A program made the position numbers and the translations under genes. A model generated the notes under the pieces. That model made no database searches, was not told where the DNA came from, and saw only the letters and a list, made by a program, of their open reading frames with translations. A stretch of 41,987 nt of DNA from Methylobacter psychrophilus (GTDB taxonomy: Bacteria; Pseudomonadota; Gammaproteobacteria; Methylococcales; Methylomonadaceae), in contig NZ_JAOEGU010000033.1 of NCBI RefSeq assembly GCF_025583945.1, positions 1 to 41,987 on the forward strand, read 5' to 3'. Shown here piece by piece: positions 16,916 through 27,569 of this stretch (positions are counted from its first letter, which is position 1; each line of letters starts with the position of its first letter).

Positions 16916-19900
16916 TTAATGATGTACCCAGTCTGCTCCTAAAGTCCCCTGTAGATTCTCAAAATAAGACGGATTAGAGACCTCGGCAAGCATCCGCTCT
17001 GTCACTTCAAGCTTATAAGTCAACACCTGATTAAAAGAATCAGTTTGCTCGGTTTCGCTGATACGTTGCAAAATATAATCACGATGTTGCTGCCAAAGCC
17101 CGTGATCCCTTCCCTGCTTAATTATAAGCCGTTCTTGATACCAATCACTTTTCAGTAAATAATCGCGCGTGAACATAAAGCGAATGTCGGGATCAGTAAT
17201 GGATTTACCTTCAAAGCTGCCATTGGCCATGATATGAATAAGAGCTTTTAGCGGTGGGCAGGCATCATTAATTGAGCCATCCTGAAAATAAATTTGGGCA
17301 ACCCGTTGCTGCGCTTCGTAAACATTGTCAACGCCATCAACATAACTGGTCAGATCCTGGGTTTCCGGCTTTAACATGGCTTCATCAAATACAGCTGTCG
17401 GATAATCAAAGACTTTACCAAAATTGGTATGTACAAAGCGTTCCGTGATGCGATAACCCAATCTGCTGGCATAAACCGTTCGGCCCTCATAGTCAAAATC
17501 TTCCAGCTTTTCCAACTGCCCATGCTCGATAAGATAGTAAGGATCGCGTTGAGCGACCGGCAAACGCGACCAGACTTCAGGGATTAACAGACTGATATCA
17601 TGATCTATTTTACGTTGAGAGCCGATATAACCTGCCGCTGTCGAATAACCGTGATAGCCGCATAAAATATAGGAAACCAGTGCCGTATTAAGATCCGCTG
17701 TGGTGCTCAGCGCGTTAAACGGACCTTTAGTCAGTGCACCTTCAGAACCTGCGCCGGTAGTCGACGGTGATTTACCGGTCAGGCTACAGATAAAATCCAT
17801 AAACAGCTCAGGTAGCTCCTGATAATGGATGGGATTATAAATCGCCAATGGCCTGATTCCAGCGGCACTATCGGCTGGATTGTTACGGCGACCGGGCAGT
17901 ACCGCGTTAACCGGAAAATAAACTGCTTGACCGGCATAAAGACCACGTACCAAGCGTGTGGATACTTCAGAAAGATAACGGGTTACCGGGTTAACAATAT
18001 CCGGTCGAAGTTGCAGATAACGGACATTAAGACTGGGCTTGCCATCGACCAAACGTGGATGGGCTGACGAGACAAAATATTCACCTTCCTGGCCTTGTGC
18101 TGCCTGACTAATCACTTTGCGCATTGGCTTACTGAATTCATCAAAGTGAATGATGTCTTCCATCAGTTCACGGGCATCATTTGAGGTTAGCGGTTGGAAA
18201 TTGGAAATAAAATTGTCGGCACCCGATAAATCAAGCTCAGTCTGTAAATCCATACCCCGGTTAATGGCATCATCGGGACGTTGAAAAAAACTTTGCTCAC
18301 AGTTATCAACCAGCTTAACGCTAGGATTTTTATAATCCGGATTAAGCCCTGTCAGACGGTTTGACGGCACCACAATAGAGGCCGTTATATCATCTTCCAT
18401 CTGAACTTTAACCGAAGCCATAAAGTCCTGCCTTAACTTGAAAACACGCCAGGCACCGTTCGTATCAAAACCTACCCGGAGATAACTAGCGATCAATTTT
18501 CGGCCATGAAATTTCAATTCGTTACCCGGATAACCATTTACCAAATCAACAGAAAAATGTTCCCGCCAGTTTTGCCCCCACTCCTCTTTGTAAAAACGTT
18601 TTATCATCAGCGCAAGCGCCCAAATATGCTGAGGAATTTGCTTTAACCAATGATTATAGTCATGGCAATACTCGGTGACGGACGGTGTCAGTAATTTAAT
18701 AACCGAACCCAGCGTGCGTTTATTGCTGAGCAGTCTACGTTGATCACTCCCGTTACGTGCGGTATCCCGAAACCGGCCGGAATAATCATAATCAAAAATA
18801 TCGGCAACCATATCCATATCTTTCTCAAAATTATCGACAAAAACAGCACCGGAAATAATGGCGCCGGCAATTGACTTGGATATTTCTGACTTGCCACCGC
18901 CTGATACGGTACTCGGCTTGTGACAAAAGGTGCCTTCCGTATAAGTACCTACCAGTCGCCAACTCGGTGCGTTGGGGTGACGCTCCATATGGACTCTAAA
19001 GCCATTGGGATAAACATAAGTATGATTGATCAGCGGTTTTATGGTGACGGTAATATTGTCACGCTGCCAGCTTATTTGCTGTTGCTGGATATTAATTTGT
19101 GCCGTATCCGGAATAAAAACAATAGAGGGATGCTTTTTGTCTACCGCATAGCCATCATCTTTAATGTCTATCGTTGAGCCCAAGAGCTGGCAAAGTTTAT
19201 CGAAAGAATAGCCCTCGTTATCATCCAACTCTTTGGGTAAATAAATTTCCCCCAGAATAGCTCTTGGAAAAGCCAGTGCGCCACCGGAATGCTCCTCTTC
19301 ACAGCCACCAAACAGATTCGCAGAATAGCTGATCTGGGATTTTATTTCTTTTTTACTGTAACCAAAATAGTTATCGGCAATCAGGGTAACAATGACACCC
19401 TTCATGTTGCGGCATACCAGTTTAAAAGGTTTACCCTCATTATAAAGTTCATTCTTATGTTGCCAGCACATGCCGTCTTTACGCTGACGTTCGGTAGCCT
19501 CTTTATAGTGCGGTAAACCCAATGCCTGTTTGCGACAGTGCACCAAATGTGGCGCAAGAATGATACAACCGGTATGGCCCGTCCATTGATTAATATCCAG
19601 CGCCGCATCATTCTCCGGGAGAAAGGGATCGCCCGCATTACCAAAAATAGACTCAACAAAATCAAGATTGGCAACCAGGCCACCGGGTGCAAAAAACCGG
19701 GTTTCCATGGTTTTTTTATGGCTTAAACCAACAACCTCAGGTGCCACGATGGGCCTGAGCAATAAAGATAACCAGAGTTTTGCCGAGTTTTCTTGCCTGC
19801 TGGTGTAAGGCAGATACAACAGATCATCTGGCGGCGACAAGGCAATACGCAATAATTGTGCATAAGCCGCAACGGGAACTTCGTTCTTGTCAGCCGGAAC

Positions 19901-20362
19901 AGGAAGCCCGCCAGCAACAATATGAAAGACACCTTTAGTCGTGCGCCGGTCATTTTGTGGATTATGCAAGACGCCTTGCTGTATTCGGTATGAATCAATA
20001 TATGCAGAGTGAAATTCATTGAACTGAAAGGGTAATGACAGCTCTCTGGCCAAGCCTTTACGCTCCAGTACAAAAGTTTCCCCCGGTATGCGAATGGATT
20101 CATCTATGCCATTCTCGAGCAAATAAGCATTAAGGAAATCCTGAATACGTTGATCAGCGGGACAACGGTAATTGGCCAAGAGACGGCGTTGCTGGGAATA
20201 ATTCTTCAACAAACCATCGGCTATTTTGAGATATTGCTGATCCCCTTCAACTTCACAAACAGGTTGATCCAAGGCCGCTAATTGCAGATTGATATGTTGT
20301 AGCTCTTCCAATTGTTTTTGACTGGCCAAATTAAGCCCCGTCGGAATAACAGTTGAATTCAT
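16916..20362 (-). CDS. Probable PPi-type phosphoenolpyruvate carboxykinase-like protein
   Basis: A very large soluble protein (1148 residues) without membrane segments. Residues about 484-494 read STVSGGGKSEI, which resembles the P-loop of PEP carboxykinases (GLSGTGKTTLS). A DYDYS block at about 524-528 could play the metal-binding kinase-2 role. Size and P-loop fit the PPi-dependent PEPCK described from Propionibacterium and Entamoeba (about 1100-1150 residues). That enzyme interconverts oxaloacetate + PPi and PEP + CO2 + Pi and has only remote similarity to the ATP and GTP types. The match is from size, motif and memory of the family, not alignment, so function is a hypothesis. Monocistronic; the start is ATG 20362 with ACTGG/GGAG-like bases just upstream. 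If right, it is a PPi-linked link between PEP and C4 acids. Confidence 0.6.
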   Translation of the reverse strand: MNSTVIPTGLNLASQKQLEELQHINLQLAALDQPVCEVEGDQQYLKIADGLLKNYSQQRRLLANYRCPADQRIQDFLNAYLLENGIDESIRIPGETFVLERKGLARELSLPFQFNEFHSAYIDSYRIQQGVLHNPQNDRRTTKGVFHIVAGGLPVPADKNEVPVAAYAQLLRIALSPPDDLLYLPYTSRQENSAKLWLSLLLRPIVAPEVVGLSHKKTMETRFFAPGGLVANLDFVESIFGNAGDPFLPENDAALDINQWTGHTGCIILAPHLVHCRKQALGLPHYKEATERQRKDGMCWQHKNELYNEGKPFKLVCRNMKGVIVTLIADNYFGYSKKEIKSQISYSANLFGGCEEEHSGGALAFPRAILGEIYLPKELDDNEGYSFDKLCQLLGSTIDIKDDGYAVDKKHPSIVFIPDTAQINIQQQQISWQRDNITVTIKPLINHTYVYPNGFRVHMERHPNAPSWRLVGTYTEGTFCHKPSTVSGGGKSEISKSIAGAIISGAVFVDNFEKDMDMVADIFDYDYSGRFRDTARNGSDQRRLLSNKRTLGSVIKLLTPSVTEYCHDYNHWLKQIPQHIWALALMIKRFYKEEWGQNWREHFSVDLVNGYPGNELKFHGRKLIASYLRVGFDTNGAWRVFKLRQDFMASVKVQMEDDITASIVVPSNRLTGLNPDYKNPSVKLVDNCEQSFFQRPDDAINRGMDLQTELDLSGADNFISNFQPLTSNDARELMEDIIHFDEFSKPMRKVISQAAQGQEGEYFVSSAHPRLVDGKPSLNVRYLQLRPDIVNPVTRYLSEVSTRLVRGLYAGQAVYFPVNAVLPGRRNNPADSAAGIRPLAIYNPIHYQELPELFMDFICSLTGKSPSTTGAGSEGALTKGPFNALSTTADLNTALVSYILCGYHGYSTAAGYIGSQRKIDHDISLLIPEVWSRLPVAQRDPYYLIEHGQLEKLEDFDYEGRTVYASRLGYRITERFVHTNFGKVFDYPTAVFDEAMLKPETQDLTSYVDGVDNVYEAQQRVAQIYFQDGSINDACPPLKALIHIMANGSFEGKSITDPDIRFMFTRDYLLKSDWYQERLIIKQGRDHGLWQQHRDYILQRISETEQTDSFNQVLTYKLEVTERMLAEVSNPSYFENLQGTLGADWVHH

Positions 20363-20863
20363 AAATTGACTCCAGCAAGCGTTGATTAAAATCTGTGGGT
20401 AGATAGTGATTGAAGATTATTTTTATTGCAATCAATTAACGATAGAGCCAATTATTGACTATAACAGAATGGTATTTCCCCCAAAAAATAAAATCGGTCA
20501 ATGATAGTTTTTAAGCAGGCAAAGTTGTTCTATTTTTAGATAGTAACCTAAGGAGTAGCCATAAAACAAGCGTTTCAAGAGTACCAATAAAGTGATTGCC
20601 ATACTGTAAAAGAACCTCGCTCTTTTAACTGAGCCAGAGCAGTAAATACAAAATTAACATAAACGTTTGCCTTAAAAATCGGCAGCATGAAGGGATAAAT
20701 ATTTACATCTCTTCTGCCAGATAAAAACCAGAAGTTGCAACGGTAGCAAACATGCTTTTTATTGAAGAAAAATGTGGTGAAAACCATATGAATCCAGAGG
20801 TACTAACGGCCTCTGGATCAGCGATTGAGAGTTATACAGTGAGCAATTGCAAAATCAGATAAA
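20363..20863. other. Intergenic region between the PEPCK-like and autotransporter genes
   Basis: No convincing gene is seen; a 70-codon minus frame at 20575-20787 has no family resemblance. The region should hold the promoter of the PEPCK-like gene. A perfect 9-bp hairpin, ATCCAGAGG/CCTCTGGAT (20792-20818, loop of 9), has no T-run on either side; its role is unknown. Confidence 0.5.
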
Positions 20864-20905
20864 GACAAAACAAGGTGGATAAACGCTAAAATTGTTTATC
20901 CACCT
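20864..20905 (-). terminator. Intrinsic terminator of the autotransporter gene
   Basis: A perfect 12-bp stem AGGTGGATAAAC/GTTTATCCACCT (20873-20884 and 20894-20905) lies 4 bases past the stop codon. The minus strand continues TTGTTTTGTC. Confidence 0.85.
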
Positions 20906-20909
20906 GCTT

Positions 20910-23900
20910 TCAGAATTTGCAACCCACGCTTACCGATCCATATTGGGACAAGAAGTTGTTGCTAAAGTCCCCGTTCCATTGCACCTTCATCTCCAGACCG
21001 CCCTTACGGAACACTTCCGCGCCGACGGCAGCCTTACCAAAGGCTTGAGGCATCGGTGCAGTAACGTTGAACGAACCCGCAGAAGGAACACCTTCCAAAC
21101 TGGCACTGGTGTTCCAGCGATCGTTGCTCAGTACACTCATACCCAATTGACCATAGGTGCGAACGGATAGCCCTCCGGCAGTATCGGGAAAGTCAAAGCG
21201 CTGCCCTGCCTCGGCCAAAGGTGTGGCCATAAACAGGGTGCGTGTGGTGCTATTAACGTTGAGATTGTAAAGCCCCGCCCCACTTTCCTGGTAGCCGCCA
21301 AGCAAGGTGGTGATCATGTCAAGATCCATGGTAGGACGCAGATACCAGCCCGTGAAAGCAAACTCGTAACTGCCGCGTAACTTGGTATCGAAAAAGCCGA
21401 TCTCGTTGTTACTTTTCGCCTGCATCAACAACGGGTTCATAGTGTCGGTTCCCGGCAGGTTAACCAACCTGGAACCGTTGTTCCAGATGTTGCCGCCCGC
21501 GACTGACGCAGACAGCATTCTCGGACCAGACTGGTGCTTCATGGCCAGACCCAGTAGTAAAGTACTGCCGTTGGCACTTTCCGATGTGGTCGTGCCGTCC
21601 AGCCAGTTTTCTTCATAAGCGACAGAGCCGCCAAGAAACCAATCTTCTTTAAGCTCCATCTGCCCACCAAACTGATAAGACACATTGCTACGCTTGTAGC
21701 CCAAAGTCTTGTTGTCATCGTAGTTCATTCTGCCCAGAATCACACGGTTCCACACACAAGTGCTCTCGCCCATGCTAACCCCTGAGCCTTTGAAAGTGGG
21801 ACAACTCATCATGTTGGCCATAAAGCTTTGCACCAACATCGGCGTAGTCGCTGCCTGCGCAGTCGCCAAAGATGACGTCATACTGGACAGTGCTTGTTCG
21901 TAATTGTTGGCATTGGCATTGCTCAGTCGTGCGAAAGTATTGCCCAGTCCCGCTTGCTGCTCAGGCGTACCGGTATCCCAAGTATTCTGAAAGTAGCGGG
22001 CCAGCGATTGCTCATTAGCGTGGAGACCCACACTATTCGGGCTGAAGTTGGCTTTCGTCGCGATACTATAATTGTTAACGCCTCCGATGTTGTTCTGGTT
22101 GACATTGTAAGAGGAAATCAGTGACTGATTCTCTACCTGAATCGGCTGCACGGCATTAAACGATGAGTCCGCCGAGTGGGTCAGTACGGTAATCGTCTTG
22201 TTCGGTACCATCACGTTAGTATTGAGATGAACTGTCAAAGGCTTTGGATTGGAATCCACCGAGTTGAACGTGGTATTGTTCAACCGCAGGGTATCCGAAA
22301 TACCCGTCACAAAATCAGCATCGACAACCATTCGGGTATTTGCATTATAGTTATAATTAACGCCGGTCATCACCAGATCGGTAATTTTACCCGCCTGCGT
22401 ACCCAGGTAAGTTGTACCGTAGTCATTAAAATCGATATTGGTGACTTCACTGCCCGAAAAATAAGTACCATAGTTGTTAAAGCTGACAGCATTAGGTGGT
22501 GGATCAATCGAGCCGATCACGGTACCCTGATTGATAATATCCGTAAAAGCGAGGTTGCCTGTAGGCTGCAGAAAGGCATAACCGTTTCCGTTACAGTTGT
22601 CGACTGCGGTGCAACCGCCAGCCAGAACACCACCCTGATTGATCATTAGTGTAGAAACACCTACCACCCCGTCACCACCGGCAATGACTACGCCAGCCGC
22701 ATTACCGTAAACCTTGCCATTAATCGTGATCTCAACCATTTCATTAACGCTACCGATGGATTGAGCAAAAATACCGTAAGCTCCTGCTCCTGTAGCGCTG
22801 ACCGTGCCGTCAACAGTGATAATGATCGGCAAGCCCGCGCTTGAATAATCTTTACTGGTTTTGGTAGCGTCATATTGAGCAGCAGAACCGATGAGGGAAC
22901 TGTTGCCCAGGCTCACCATGCCGCCACCGCCGCCCACCGACTGAGCAACGATGCCATGGGCATTAGCGCCGGTGGTGGTAATATTGGATCCGGCGTCAAC
23001 AATAACTTCAACAATACCGCCATTACCGGTAGCTGCGTAGGTAGCAATATTTGCCTGACTTGTTCCCAAATGATACTGATCCAAGAAGACGCCCTGCCAG
23101 TTTCCTTGACCACTATCGCCGATAAACCCGCCACCGCCACCAATGGACTGAGCCAATATGCCGTAAGCACCCGCCCCGGTTGTGGTAATGCTGCTACCAC
23201 TTATGTTATGTATATAAACACTATCACCGTCATTGCCAAGGCTATTTGAGTCAGTTGTACCGCCGATACTGGTGTTGATGAAATCGTAATAATGCCCGGA
23301 AATCAAGCCGCCGCCGCCGCCTATCGATTGAGCGACTATACCCATGGCTAAATCACCGCTGGTACTAATAGTACCGGCGTTGTTTACCACCACTGCACTA
23401 CCATTACCGCTACTGCCGTTGGAGTTACCCAATGCCGCCGCCTCGATGTTAAAACTCTGATTGGTGGTTGACGCTCCTGAAGCAGCAACAACCCCGCCGC
23501 CGCCACCGATTGATTGGGCAATTACGGCATGAGCCAGGGTACCGGTGGTACTGACTTTACTCCCTGCACCGAAATTAACAGTCACTGCGCCGCCATTACC
23601 CTCAGCCTTATCATCTGCACCCAAGACTGCAAAGACCTTCGGAATGGTACTGCCGCTACTGCCGTCACCAAAGCCTGCCAAGCCGCCGCCAGCGCCAATG
23701 GACTGAGCCAACACACCGTAGCCGACACTACCGGAGGTGCTGATAGACCCCGAGCCGACATCGACCAAAACAGCATCACCATGGCCACTACTTTCACTTT
23801 GTGATGACGCCTTGATTATAATTTCCTTGCTTGACAGCGACAGGTCACTGCCATCAATAGCGGCACCGCCACCACCACCGATGGACTGGGCAATAATTCC

Positions 23901-26900
23901 CATGGAGCCGTAGCCGAAGGCGCGAATGCTGTTAATACCTTGAACGGTCACTGCATCGCCGCTGCCGGAGGGACCGCCACCAAAAGTCATAACAGAAGTG
24001 TAACTGCCTGTTTCACCCTTGGACGAACTGACACCACTGGAACCGCCGCCGCCACCGATGGATTGGGCAAAGATACCATGAGACCACACGCCGCTGGTAG
24101 AGGCAGTAATCAAATCGGCACCAGCGGCATTATTACCAACCGTCACTGCACCACCGTTACCGCCACCTCCGCCACCCAGTGTCATAGCCATAGCGAAGGT
24201 AGTAGAGGTATCCTCAGAACTGTCGCTGTCGCTGGTACTGTCATCGGGGCTGTCCAAGGCTGATTCGCTGCTTTTCGCAGTGTTGTCAGCATTACCGGCA
24301 GCCCCGCCGCCGCCGCCAATGGATTGGGCGAGAATGGCATCAGAGTAACCACCGGTAGTAGTAATCGCCGCGTTGGAACTGTCAGGCATGACCGTTACTG
24401 CAGCACCGTCGCCCCCAGTACCACCTTTCCCGCCCAAGCTAAAACTCAATGACGTCTTTGAGCTACTGCCACCATCAGAGGCCGTGGTACCGCCAGCCGC
24501 CAAACCTCCACCACCGCCAATAGATTGAGCAACGATGCCGCGAGCGGTCGAACCTGATGTACCAAGGATACCGCCATAATTGACGCTGACCGCACCACCT
24601 TTAGCTGCGGTACCAGCGTCACCGCCCAAAGCCATCGTTAAACTATAATTTTGTGCTTCAGTTTTGTTTTTGGTGTTGCTGTTGCCGAGCGCACCGTTGC
24701 CGCCGCCGCCGCCGATGGATTGAACCACGATTGCACTGGCGCTGGCACCTTGGGTATTAATGGTTCCGGTATTATTAACCGATACAGCTCCGCCCTGGCC
24801 ACCATCACCACCGGCACCAGCTTGGCCATAGGCAAAGTTCAAGGTCACTGAGTCAGGAGGAGTGTCCTCGGAACCACCGATCGAACCTGCTGTAGCTGAG
24901 GCCGAGGAATCGCCCCCATTACCACCACCACCACCAATCGACTGCGCCAGAATACCCAGCGCACCGTCATTAGCGGTGGTGATCCCGCCCGTCTGGTTAA
25001 CCGTTACAATGTTACCGGTTCCTGCGCCGCCGCCCTGACCGCCCAGCGCAACACTAATAGCAATGCTTGGAATCTCCGGATCTCCGGAAGCAAAGGCTTC
25101 GGCTTTTGAGCTGGCAGCGCCACCGGTTCCGCCACCACCGGCTATTGATTGCGCCAAAATACCCATTGCATCAAGCCCGGAAGTACTGATGCTGTTGTAA
25201 TCGTTAACAGTGACGATACCCGCTGCACCACCACTGCCGCCCTCACCGCCAATAGTGGTAGATATGGCCCATATGACGCCTTCCGAATGCGCTGAAGCTG
25301 CGCCGCCATTACCGCCACCACCAGCAATACTCTGAGCGACAATAGCGTTACTGTGTGCGCCGGAGGTAATAATGCCGCCATAATTATCCACACCAACTGC
25401 TCCTCCTGTGCCACCAATGCCGCCGGTACCACCAACTGCCGACGAAAAGAACAAGCCCACAGTTTTGGCATAACCGCCATTGCCGCCGCCACCGCCAATC
25501 GACTGCGCCAGCACCGCAGCGGCATAGTCACCCGAAGTTACCAGAGTACTGTTGGTATCGATAGCACTGGTCCCAACATCCACATTGACTATGCCACCGC
25601 TGCCACCGGCACCACCGGCACCACCAACCTTTGCTGACCACCCCCTGCCTGATGCACCGTTGCCACCCCCCCCGGCAATCGACTGTGCAAGGATAGAAAT
25701 TGCACCATCACCCAAGGTAGTAATATTTGAATTACCGGTGGTAGTGACCGCTACTGCGTTACCGTTTCCGCCCGTCACACCACTGGAACCAACAGACCCG
25801 ATCGCCCCGTCCCCGCCAATACTGCCGCCCCCGGAAGCTATGGACTGGGCCAATATGCCAAACGAGGTTTCTCCTGCCGTATGGACAGTACTGCCGCCGT
25901 CGGCGCTGCTGCCAAGATCAACGCTGACCTTACCCGCGCTATTACCGTTACTACCCTGTGAACCCAAGGTTAAAGGCGACGGGTTAGTAACCGTACTGGC
26001 GGTAGTCGTAAACATGCCGCCGCCATCACCCAGCGACTGTGCAACGATACCAGGTGCGTCAGCACCGGTGGTAACAATTGAACCACCCTCAGCCTGGAGG
26101 ACATTAACCTCGTTGCCGGCTCCGTTGGCATTTGCCACCGAGTAACCGGTACCAGTATTAGTTAAACTCATCCTGCCACCACCACCACCGATGGATTGAG
26201 CAAGAATACCAACACCATAATCACCAAAACCGTTCAAGGCACCGGCATTGTTTACTGTCACCGTATTGCCGTCACCGGAATTTCCGACAACTTTAACTGT
26301 ATCGGAACTATTTAAACCACCGCCAATGGATTGTGCGATGACACCAACGCCAGTACCCAAGTTTCCGCTACTACCGGGGAGCAAACTGATATTCGCTCCA
26401 CTAACCACAGTCACCGCTACTTTGCCGGCATCGCCACCAACAATAATATTCCCAATAGCGGCTTCTTTCGAAACTTTATCAATGACAAGTAACCCCGCAG
26501 TACCGCCTATACTTTGCGCCAAGATGCCAGTAACCGAACTGCTCACGTCACCACCAACAGACAAGGCACCGGAATGCGTCACGCTGACGACGCCACCGTT
26601 GCCGCCCTTGCCGGGATTTGCTGTTAACCATTTGTTTGTATCGGTAACCATCATTTCTCCACCCGCGCCACCTGAGCTATAGGCCTGTAGTCCGATACTG
26701 GCCTGGGAGCTTGATGCCCCTGTCACCGAAATTTGCTGGGAATTATTGATAGTCACCGAGCCGCCGTTACCACCATTACCGCCAGTGGCCATGGTAGTGT
26801 TATCATCAACATTTTGCATTACAAATCCCGCGTCCCCGCCACTGGATTGGGCAATAATCCCTCCTAAAGTGTAGGCTGCCATATTACCCGTATTGACGGT

Positions 26901-27569
26901 AGTGATGGTTACAGCCCCTGCATTGCCACCGTTGCCGCTGGTAATCTCCTGATTATTTGATGATCCAATATACCCGCCACCCCCACCCTGAGCCATGGCA
27001 GAAATCAATGCACTTTGGCTGACGCCTTGTAATGATGGAGTACCGACGACACCGGATTGATTAACGGTAATATCACCAGAAGCTGAGCCGGACGCGCCAT
27101 TATCAGTGATTGTCATGTCGCTTCCTGTGGATTGCAAATTAATAACCGACGGCAGCGGCAGCACGGGTGTGCTCAAACTTGTATATGCATAGGAGTTGAT
27201 TGTGCCATAATTGGTGAAAATAACATTTCCTCCGGCAACAGGGGACGCAGGGTCAGCACTTGGCGCAATAATTGAAACACTACTTTGCTGGCTTGCGGTT
27301 GGAGAGCCGTTATCCAGCGTGCCATTATTGATGAAAGTAAATCCTGAACTACCCGCCGCCACATTAACAGCACTGGCGCTGTCACCTGACTGGATAGTGC
27401 AGGAACTGCTTCCTGCAGCGCACGTGACGATACTTGCTGACGTCGGTAGCGCAAAGCCCATGCTTGCGCCGCACAGCAACCGTACAGCAATGGATAAAGC
27501 CGACAGATGCAGAGGCACACTCTGATTAGTTGGTAACGTTCTTATTTGGACTTTCGTTATTTTATTCAT
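20910..27569 (-). CDS. Giant glycine-rich autotransporter (type Va-like)
   Basis: The 2219-residue protein has a long N-terminal signal region (hydrophobic stretch about residues 22-45, ending FALPTSA before S). A passenger of about 1,900 residues and a C-terminal beta-barrel follow. The barrel (about 1920-2219) shows alternating strands, an aromatic final residue (VSVGCKF) and blocks such as NYEQALSSMTSSLATAQAATTPM before it. The passenger holds about 23 imperfect repeats of 45-70 residues, each ending in a G-I-(L/V/I)-A-Q-S-I-G-G-G-G-G motif and followed by V-x-V-x-N-x-G-x-I-x-T-x-G strands, consistent with a beta-helix with glycine loops. Such proteins are secreted across the outer membrane by their own barrel and often act in adhesion or aggregation. 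No protease or lipase motif was seen. Single gene with its own terminator. Confidence 0.92.
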   Translation of the reverse strand: MNKITKVQIRTLPTNQSVPLHLSALSIAVRLLCGASMGFALPTSASIVTCAAGSSSCTIQSGDSASAVNVAAGSSGFTFINNGTLDNGSPTASQQSSVSIIAPSADPASPVAGGNVIFTNYGTINSYAYTSLSTPVLPLPSVINLQSTGSDMTITDNGASGSASGDITVNQSGVVGTPSLQGVSQSALISAMAQGGGGGYIGSSNNQEITSGNGGNAGAVTITTVNTGNMAAYTLGGIIAQSSGGDAGFVMQNVDDNTTMATGGNGGNGGSVTINNSQQISVTGASSSQASIGLQAYSSGGAGGEMMVTDTNKWLTANPGKGGNGGVVSVTHSGALSVGGDVSSSVTGILAQSIGGTAGLLVIDKVSKEAAIGNIIVGGDAGKVAVTVVSGANISLLPGSSGNLGTGVGVIAQSIGGGLNSSDTVKVVGNSGDGNTVTVNNAGALNGFGDYGVGILAQSIGGGGGRMSLTNTGTGYSVANANGAGNEVNVLQAEGGSIVTTGADAPGIVAQSLGDGGGMFTTTASTVTNPSPLTLGSQGSNGNSAGKVSVDLGSSADGGSTVHTAGETSFGILAQSIASGGGSIGGDGAIGSVGSSGVTGGNGNAVAVTTTGNSNITTLGDGAISILAQSIAGGGGNGASGRGWSAKVGGAGGAGGSGGIVNVDVGTSAIDTNSTLVTSGDYAAAVLAQSIGGGGGNGGYAKTVGLFFSSAVGGTGGIGGTGGAVGVDNYGGIITSGAHSNAIVAQSIAGGGGNGGAASAHSEGVIWAISTTIGGEGGSGGAAGIVTVNDYNSISTSGLDAMGILAQSIAGGGGTGGAASSKAEAFASGDPEIPSIAISVALGGQGGGAGTGNIVTVNQTGGITTANDGALGILAQSIGGGGGNGGDSSASATAGSIGGSEDTPPDSVTLNFAYGQAGAGGDGGQGGAVSVNNTGTINTQGASASAIVVQSIGGGGGNGALGNSNTKNKTEAQNYSLTMALGGDAGTAAKGGAVSVNYGGILGTSGSTARGIVAQSIGGGGGLAAGGTTASDGGSSSKTSLSFSLGGKGGTGGDGAAVTVMPDSSNAAITTTGGYSDAILAQSIGGGGGAAGNADNTAKSSESALDSPDDSTSDSDSSEDTSTTFAMAMTLGGGGGGNGGAVTVGNNAAGADLITASTSGVWSHGIFAQSIGGGGGSSGVSSSKGETGSYTSVMTFGGGPSGSGDAVTVQGINSIRAFGYGSMGIIAQSIGGGGGAAIDGSDLSLSSKEIIIKASSQSESSGHGDAVLVDVGSGSISTSGSVGYGVLAQSIGAGGGLAGFGDGSSGSTIPKVFAVLGADDKAEGNGGAVTVNFGAGSKVSTTGTLAHAVIAQSIGGGGGVVAASGASTTNQSFNIEAAALGNSNGSSGNGSAVVVNNAGTISTSGDLAMGIVAQSIGGGGGLISGHYYDFINTSIGGTTDSNSLGNDGDSVYIHNISGSSITTTGAGAYGILAQSIGGGGGFIGDSGQGNWQGVFLDQYHLGTSQANIATYAATGNGGIVEVIVDAGSNITTTGANAHGIVAQSVGGGGGMVSLGNSSLIGSAAQYDATKTSKDYSSAGLPIIITVDGTVSATGAGAYGIFAQSIGSVNEMVEITINGKVYGNAAGVVIAGGDGVVGVSTLMINQGGVLAGGCTAVDNCNGNGYAFLQPTGNLAFTDIINQGTVIGSIDPPPNAVSFNNYGTYFSGSEVTNIDFNDYGTTYLGTQAGKITDLVMTGVNYNYNANTRMVVDADFVTGISDTLRLNNTTFNSVDSNPKPLTVHLNTNVMVPNKTITVLTHSADSSFNAVQPIQVENQSLISSYNVNQNNIGGVNNYSIATKANFSPNSVGLHANEQSLARYFQNTWDTGTPEQQAGLGNTFARLSNANANNYEQALSSMTSSLATAQAATTPMLVQSFMANMMSCPTFKGSGVSMGESTCVWNRVILGRMNYDDNKTLGYKRSNVSYQFGGQMELKEDWFLGGSVAYEENWLDGTTTSESANGSTLLLGLAMKHQSGPRMLSASVAGGNIWNNGSRLVNLPGTDTMNPLLMQAKSNNEIGFFDTKLRGSYEFAFTGWYLRPTMDLDMITTLLGGYQESGAGLYNLNVNSTTRTLFMATPLAEAGQRFDFPDTAGGLSVRTYGQLGMSVLSNDRWNTSASLEGVPSAGSFNVTAPMPQAFGKAAVGAEVFRKGGLEMKVQWNGDFSNNFLSQYGSVSVGCKF

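Noticed and set aside
20575-20787. 70-codon minus frame between the PEPCK-like and autotransporter genes
   Set aside because: No ribosome site, no family resemblance, and composition like intergenic DNA.
25552-26145. Plus-strand 197-codon proline-rich open frame (and several others between 20892 and 27525)
   Set aside because: These lie antisense to the glycine-rich autotransporter; Gly codons read in reverse give Pro/Ala/Thr runs, so long open frames are expected by composition. No ribosome sites or families.
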